NCBI GenBank assembly: GCA_963969365.1 | Contig: OZ017752.1 | Coordinates: 744,001-808,000, forward strand | DNA: 64,000 nt | Direction of reading: 5' to 3' | From: Asterochloris sp. CNOR1 | Taxonomy: Eukaryota > Chlorophyta > Trebouxiophyceae > Trebouxiales > Trebouxiaceae | Part shown: positions 57,731-64,000 of the stretch, piece after piece | How positions within the stretch are numbered: position 1 is the first letter of the stretch | How the letters are laid out: each line of letters starts with the position of its first letter | Translations under genes and position numbers: made by a program | Notes under the pieces: model-generated | The model's database searches: none | The model's input: the letters and a program-made list of their open reading frames with translations, nothing else | Told to the model about the DNA's origin: nothing

Positions 57731-60700
57731 ATGCTGTGGGTTGACAAGGCAGGTGCTGCTGTGCTGCCCAATGCCGCGCTTCTGGCTTTGCTCAATAATC
57801 TCCTCTGAGGTTTTGCATTAGTCTGTCTGTGCTGCAGTATCGCCCCAAGAAGCTTGACAAGCTTGTTCTCAATCAGGACATTGGGGACAACTTGCGAAAG
57901 CTGGTGCGTTCTGCCGAAAGCCTCATGATCTGGGGTGGAGGGAGCGTGCTATTTCGTTGAGGTTCTGATCGTGCTGCAGGTTGCCAGTGGGGACTGCCCT
58001 CACACCCTCTTTTATGGCCCCTCTGGGGCTGGCAAGAAGACCCTCGTGCAATGCCTGCTGAAGGAGATCTATGGCGCTGGCGCAGAGAAGGTGTGCATGT
58101 TAATGCTGCAGGCAATGGGCATGCTTGCCGAAGGAAGTAGTTACCACCTCGCTCTGCTGCTGCTGCTGCAGGTCAAGGTTGAGACCAAGCCCTGGAAGAT
58201 TGAGGTAAGAAGCGTCAACAAGCAGCCAGTGCAACACTTCAACATCGAGCTGCCATGTCGCTGCAGTTGTCAGCTGCGTGGCGTACCCCTTGACAGACCA
58301 CAGATGGCCAGCTGTCTGCGTTTCACCACCCTGCGTCAAGTCTGCTGCAGCCACTGGATGAGGCCGGTGATGTCTGTCCCCTGCAGCTGCCTGGCATGTG
58401 TGTCCTGCCCACAGACAGCTGCCAAGCATGTTTGCCCTGCAGCTGCCTAGCAGGAAGCTGGAGGTTGAGCTTACCACCCTGAGCAGTAACTACCATGTGG
58501 AGCTGAACCCCAGCGATGTGGGCAACAACGACAGATATGTTGTCCAGGAGATCATCAAGGTGGGGCCCGCCTCCTCCAGTGGCACTGGTGTCTGGTTCAC
58601 GCCAGCTGTCACCCAAGGGAGGCGTAGCGGGCGCAGGGGATTGCCAAGGGCCGCCTCGTAGAGATCATGATGCCCGCAGGTTGTGCTCAGAACTTTTTCC
58701 TGCTTGCGGCATCCACTGTGATAACCTTGCTGCCCTGTAAGGCAGTGCCCAGAACCACCCAATGAAATGGGCTGGCAGCAACACTTTGAACACTTACTGC
58801 TCAGAAGATGTGCCTCACCATTGGGGCCTGGCGCATGCAGGAGATGGCCAAGAGCCGCCCTGTGGAGCTCAAGGGGGCGCGTAGCTTCAAGTCGCTGGTG
58901 CTGCATGAGACGGACCGCCTGAGCAAAGAGGCCCAGCACAGTCTCAGACGGACGATGGAGAAGTACACGGCTGCCTGCCGCCTCGTGCTCATCTGCAATA
59001 ACGTCTCCAAGGTGGGTGCGCCCACCTCATCTGCATGCTGTGGGAGTGGGGCGCATCACAGTGCAGAGTGCAGAGCTGCAGCATGCTTATGTGCAGCATC
59101 GGCTGTGAGATGGCTGTGGTCGTCAAGCCTGAGGCATGGGACAAGGCAGGGCTGCCTGCTGCCTTGTGCTCATGGGCCTCCAGAGTGGGGCCAGAAGTCA
59201 GAAGGTGCACACCACGAGAACACTCTCCCTCTGTCTGGTTGCTGGTTGAAAAAGGATAGTGCAGCTCGGCATGTCCGTCTGTCCGGCAGTCCTTCAGCCA
59301 TCTGACCCTCACTTCTGTTATGTGAAAGTGTGCCAGGTGGGCGACACACTTTGCTGCATGGGGATGGGAGACTGCAATTTAGAGCACCATTCCTGCAGCC
59401 TGCTGCTGGGGTCGTTGCAGGTGATTGAGCCAGTGCGGAGCAGGTGCCTGTGTATCAGGGTTGCAGCCCCCACAGTCGAGGGGGTGGGGCACCTGTTGGA
59501 CCACGTGGCAGACAAAGAAAACCTGGCCCTGCCTGATGGCCTCAGGCAGCGCATTGCACAGGGTGAGCGTGCCTGGACACCTGACGCAGACGGTGCGGCA
59601 GGGTTACCAGCCCCGTCCGTAGGGGCAGGACCCTGTGTCAGTGACCGCCTGCTCGGCACAGTGGTCGTCAGCAATTGTATGCACATGCTCACCTGCTGCT
59701 GTGCACAACATATGCAAATCGACCAGCAAGACCACTGCAAATGCCTGAGATCTGCCTTCAGAGCATGGGTACAAAGCCTTGCTACAGTACGTCTGCCTGC
59801 CCCATGCTGCCCCTGCTCCCCTGCAGGGTCAGACAGAAACCTGCGGCGGGCACTGCTGGCGCTGGAGTGCTGCAAGGTGCAGCAGTACCCCTTCTCAGGG
59901 GACCAGCAGCCGCCAGCGCTGGACTGGGAGCTATATGTGCAGGTGAGGTCCTGCCCTGCTGCTTTCTGGTACACAATGTTGCACCGAAGCTGTGGTGATC
60001 ATGATTCAAACAGAGGGCCTAGTCTGCAGCCTGCTGCAGCCCATGCAGGGGCTCAGCCTGTCTAGCAGCAGCTGGCAAGCCCAGCTCTGATGCACATCTG
60101 CAGAGACTCCTGGGTGTGGTGACGCCCGCCCTTGTTGCACGCCACCTGTGGCCGCCTGCAGCCGCTGCCTGCTGTTGGCAGACCCAGAAGCCGCAGCCTG
60201 AGGGGGCTTGCAGCACGCCTTGCTGAGCCTGGGCGTCGTGCAAGGCTGGTCCACGTTTCCCATGACACCCTGGCTCCTGCAACCCTGTGAGCGCTCACAA
60301 GTCTTCATGTTCTGCAGATCAAGTACCTTTCGCAGCTGTTCTCTGCTTTGGCAGAGCATGACTGTGCTTGCGCCTGATGCAGAACCGCACCTGTGTCACA
60401 AGGCAGTTCACAAATACACATCTGGATCACACAGCCTTGCAGGAGATTGCCAGCGACATCCTGGCAGAGCAGAGCCCCAAGAGGCTGTATCTGGTCCGTG
60501 GCAAGTACTATGAGCTGCTGACCAACTGCATACCCCCAGAGCTCATCCTGAAGCGCCTGCTGCTGGAGCTGGTCAAGCGCCTGGACGATGAGCTCAAGCA
60601 CCAGGCCACAGACCTGGCCGCCAAGTACGAACACAGGCTGCAGGTGGGCCATGCATGGGGCTGAGGGGTGAGACACGCAGACAGCACAGGGCCGCAGACC

Positions 60701-61095
60701 TGGCCGTCAAGTGTGCACAGAGGCTGCAGGCAAGCACTGGCATACCCGGCCGGAATTTGGCTGGATGCCATTGCTCAGCCAGGTGGCCGCAGAGGTGCCC
60801 ACTGCATATGAGCATCACCTGCAAGTGTGTGCTTCAAGTCAGCACTTGCCAGCAGAAGCGATAAGCACTGCAGTACCCAGTGCGACAATTGTCCATGGGC
60901 TGCTTAGTGACATGTGTATGCCAGGCCAGAGACTCTGCAAAGCACTTGACAGTGCCAATAGAGTAGCACTGTGCACCTTGCTGAGGTGCAGCCACTGCCG
61001 TGCAGGAGGGGCAGAAAGCAATATTTCACCTTGAAGCCTTCACAGCCAGGTTCATGTCTACCTACAAGGAGTGGATCATTGCATCATTTGGCTGA
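57731..61095 (+). CDS. RFC3: Replication factor C subunit 3 (clamp loader)
   Basis: RFC opens the PCNA ring and loads it on primed DNA in the nucleus. Ten exons match human RFC3 and yeast Rfc5. They begin MLWVDK (57731-57748) and [20 protein letters not shown] (57838-57903). Next is [20 protein letters not shown] (Walker A, 57980-58090), then [20 protein letters not shown] (58.45 kb) and [20 protein letters not shown] (58.9 kb). [20 protein letters not shown] carries the SRC motif (59.4 kb). [20 protein letters not shown] (59.85 kb) and [20 protein letters not shown] (60.5 kb) follow, and the last exon contains [18 protein letters not shown]. The Walker B position reads HETD instead of DEAD-like, as expected for this weakly hydrolysing subunit. 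The first intron has a GC donor. The stop lies 59 bases from the convergent ZNHIT2 stop. Confidence 0.95.
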
Positions 61096-61154
61096 TTCCC
61101 CCTTTTCAATTCAGGTAGCCGCTGGTATCATGAAATGCATGAAATGAACTCATG

Positions 61155-63312
61155 CTATACTTCTTCAATCTTAACTGCTTGAGTTGGCGGTGTCCGTGGC
61201 GCAGGAGCCTGTGTGACACAAGTTGATAAGTGATGCTGCCAGAGCCCCTGTACAACGCTGGCAAGCTGCTGAATGTCGTCATCCTGCTGAGCATGAACCC
61301 AGACCGCGAAAAAGAATGCCTTGCGCTCCGCAGCCTTCAGGGCCTTCAGCCCCCGTTTCAAGCCGCGCAGAGGCTGCCTGCCAGTCTGCAGTGGGCCAGC
61401 AGGCGCTGCAGCAGCAGGGGTGGCTGCGTGCGCAGCTGCCAGCAGCCTCTGGAGGTCAGTCAGAGCCAGGAGCAGGATGGTGCGTCCCAGCGCCAGCATG
61501 GTAGCCACGTCCTGCAGCACCCCCACGGCTGTAACCCTGCTTGCCCGTCCTAGCACAGCCGGGTGGCAGGCTGCCTCCAGGCAGTGCAGAACCACCTCCT
61601 CAGCTGATGTCGCAACAGGGCCTGGGGTTTGGCTGGACTGAGGCTGCTGGGCAGCGCTGGGAGTGGGGTTTGGGGCCAGGACGGCAGAGAGCTGCAGCAC
61701 AGTGGAGGCAGTCTCCTGCATGGCACACATGAGTGGTTGGGATGCTGCTTGCAGCAAGCAACTTGACAATCTGCAGATGACCTCTGCAGGTTGCAGGCTG
61801 GACGCTTGGGAAGGTACAGGCCAGAGCCTGAGATACTCAGGCAGACAGGACGTCAGCCACCTGCAGAGTGTACGCCGTACCTGTGCCTGGCTTGACCAGT
61901 CGCCGTTGTACAGCCTCATGGCCAGGCAGTAGGAGTACAAAGGGTCCAGCACCTGCCACTGCAGCAGTGTTGAGGGGGTGCCGCGTACCAAGGCGCTCAG
62001 CTGGGGCAGGGGCTGTGCCACTGGGGCAGGCAGGCAACCTGCCTGCGTGCTGGCAGAGTCTGGGGGCTGGCCACCTGCAGAAGGGATCGAGTAGACAAGC
62101 TCTCAGGAGGCAGTGCATGCCAGACTATGCGCAGCCCACATGCTTCAGCACGCCCATGGGCGTGCACAGATGGTGCAGCCTGCTGTGTACAAACTGCTGA
62201 GGAAGTGCTGAGGTGACGGCGGAATCTGAGATTTACACTTGTGGCACATCCCCTCACCTGTCTCTGCTACCAGGGCTGTGCCTCCTGGGCCCAACTGCAC
62301 CTGCACAGCTGCATCTGTGAGCCACCAGGGCTGCCAGGGCTCTACCAGGCCGCTCAGCTGCCCGGCAGCCAGGGCGCGGCGGAAGTCCTGAAGTTCTCCA
62401 GGGGTCAGGTCTTCCTCTCCAATTGTGACGTCCTCACCTCCAGCCTCCAGCTGCAGGGGCCAGCGCCTTGCAAGTTTGGTGGGGCAGGACACTGGCACTG
62501 CTGGCTACCGCATGAGGAAGGGGCGTTGCACGAGACCGCAGGCAGATCTGAGGTACAGAGCAGACACAGCACTAGTTATGTTTGAGGGTGCGCAACAAGT
62601 GTGCCTGAATGCTCTAGTACTCCCTCCCTTCGGTCAGCGTCTCACCTGCAGGCGCCACGCTGGTGGCCACAGACTGCACTGCCGCTTATATGAGGTGGCG
62701 TGAGGCTCCCTTCAATCAAGGTCTCACCTGCAGGCGCAGCTTCTCAGCAAGGGCAGCCGAGACTTCAAGGTCGTCCACTTCCCCCTCCCCTTCCTCCTCG
62801 CCGGCGCCGCTCTGCAGATGCTCAGCCTGAGACCGCGCCTGGGCAGCCAGCACACTGCTGCCGTCTTCTGAGTTTGCATCCACATCCGTCAGCTGCGCCC
62901 TCTCTTCAAGCTCCTGGTCATGGATGCGCTTCAGGATCTGCAGCATCCTGTGCCGCTCAGCTGGGTCGGCTTGCGTCTGTTGCAGCTGCTCCACCGCATT
63001 CTCTCTGCAGCAGGGCATATGACTGCATCACTAAAGACACAGCTTCTTGTGGCAGGCTGCCGAGCAAGAGAGGCAGGGTAGACAGCAGGTGATCACCTAT
63101 AGAAGCCCTCTGTGCAGCGCTGGTCGTGCTCTTTGTAGCATGGCAGGGAGCAATAGCGCAGGTTGCAGCGTGGGCAGGTGTACCTGGCCCACTGCTGGTG
63201 GCATCTGCAGTGAAGCAGATCAGCCTCATGAAGTTTGACATCGACGCCAAGGAGGAATGGATGCATTTAGCTTGACTTACACACTGCAGACATCCTTGCC
63301 CTCTCGCTGCAT
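61155..63312 (-). CDS. ZNHIT2: ZNHIT2, HIT-type zinc-finger protein
   Basis: ZNHIT2 links the R2TP chaperone complex with the U5 snRNP and other assemblies. ATG 63312 starts a short exon (MQREGKDVCSV) that splices into CHQQWARYTCPRCNLRYC and CSLPCYKEHDQRC. The junction completes the zf-HIT Cys pairs (CSVC, CPRC, CSLPC, then H and C). The next exons give a helical acidic segment (RHRMLQILKRIHDQELEERA, EEEGEGEVDDLEVSAALAEK). Then LTPGELQDFRRALAAGQLSG with VEPWQPWW (62.35 kb) matches the ZNHIT2 middle motif. The last exon (from about 62030) holds PLPQLSALVRGTPSTLL and LDPLYSYCLAMRLYNGDW, the conserved C-terminal block, and ends KIEEV. The first Met is the only one giving the complete finger; upstream coding cannot be excluded. 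Confidence 0.92.
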
Positions 63313-63609
63313 GCTCAGCTGCCTGCATACAAATGGCAATAACAACTCAATCTACAGGTGCAACAGGGTAAATAGAAAGATCAAGATTAGGTGGCAAGGT
63401 AGGTCAACTCTGCCACAGCACTCAATCACGGTCGCCCACGGCGGCCAACTCTTGAGTTGCATGCTTGCAGACTTCCAAACAGCACATCATCATATGTTGC
63501 CTCAGAACCCGTATGTCACATGATCTGCAGGCAGCAATGAGGCAGCTCATTGCTGCCTGAGCTTCAGCGCTACTGGATCAGGCTAGAGCACAACACGGTA
63601 GGATGGAAG

Positions 63610-63990
63610 AGAGCAGGCTGCTCACCAACAGTGACATCCCCAGCAGTGAGGATCCCAGCTGGAGGCAGGATCAAGCAGTGCAGCATCTGTGCTAAGTGTT
63701 CTGCAGTCAGAGCTACAGCCGGCATGTTGTACACCAAACACATGCAGGGATCTGGATCTGAATGTCTACACTTGATTCAGATCAGTGTTCCAACTCAGGA
63801 AGCCTGTTCAGCAGGAGACTTGAAATCTTCATGTTTCATCAGATGCTCTACATGGTCATGGCAGCATGCTGTCAGCTCAGGCGCAGTGGCAGCGCAGGCT
63901 GCCCTATTAGATTGCCCTGCTTCTTCTGACAGTGATGGGGCCACCTCTAACCTGCTGCTGGTGGTGCTATCTCCAACTGCAGCATGAGGA
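63610..63990 (-). CDS. Possible partial gene of unknown function
   Basis: Two minus-strand stretches look coding. About 63985-63815 reads GDSTTSSRLEVAPSLSEEAG and continues to HDHVEHLMKHEDF. About 63735-63615 reads YNMPAVALTAEHLAQMLHCL and ILPPAGILTAGDVTVG, and ends at a good GT donor (GTGAGC). The 5' end would lie beyond the window, and no 3' exon could be placed before ZNHIT2 at 63312. No family is recognised. It may instead be the 5' untranslated or promoter region of ZNHIT2 with chance open frames. Confidence 0.3.
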
Positions 63991-64000
63991 TTGATAGTCA

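Noticed and set aside
1-64000. tRNA, rRNA or selenocysteine-related RNA genes
   Set aside because: No cloverleaf-like or rRNA-like conserved stretch was recognised by eye on either strand; a tRNAscan-type search would be decisive.

Overview
This window looks like nuclear DNA of a unicellular green alga (Chlorophyta, probably Trebouxiophyceae; the class is inference). The reasons are GUN4 and starch synthase I genes of plant type, high GC, many short introns ending in CTGCAG, TGTAA poly(A) signals behind several genes, and tight gene spacing. Genes were traced by hand from splice sites, reading phase and remembered family sequences. No rRNA, tRNA, CRISPR array, retroelement or DNA transposon was recognised.

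Left part (1-22.9 kb): the 3' end of a LETM1-like gene (+) converges on GUN4 (-), the Mg-chelatase activator. Then comes one very long minus-strand unit. Its exons run in consistent phase from a RhoGAP-like domain (22.9-21.7 kb) through a linker of roughly 1,900 low-complexity residues (21.1-13.2 kb), a proline-rich FH1 (13.0-12.4 kb) and an FH2 actin-nucleating domain (12.2-8.0 kb) to a disordered tail (to 5.8 kb, perhaps 3.5 kb). I read it as a single RhoGAP-FH1-FH2 formin. A small plus-strand gene of unknown function lies at its 3' end.

Middle (22.5-41.1 kb): a rearranged segment. The ancestral order seems to have been formin(-), shared promoter, site-1 protease S1P(+), small heat-shock protein(+), glycosyltransferase(-). 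The promoter with both flanking 5' ends is present twice as a direct repeat; the left copy keeps the intact formin and a broken S1P 5' end, the right copy keeps the intact S1P and a broken formin 5' end. A block holding the S1P 3' end, the sHSP and the glycosyltransferase 3' end is present as two inverted arms. Both sHSP genes are intact and keep heat-shock-element-like upstream sequence; the other duplicated pieces are decayed. A 28-base, almost pure G tract sits at one junction.

Right part (40.7-64 kb): on the minus strand, a DXD-type glycosyltransferase, starch synthase I and a very-long-chain 3-hydroxyacyl-CoA dehydratase are closely packed. A divergent 320-base spacer separates the dehydratase from a long plus-strand gene whose N-terminal half resembles the plant CBP60 calmodulin-binding transcription-factor family. 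Next come RFC3, a clamp-loader subunit (+), and ZNHIT2 (-), which converge within 60 bases. A possible partial minus-strand gene runs off the right edge. At least seven introns here use GC rather than GT donors, four of them in S1P.
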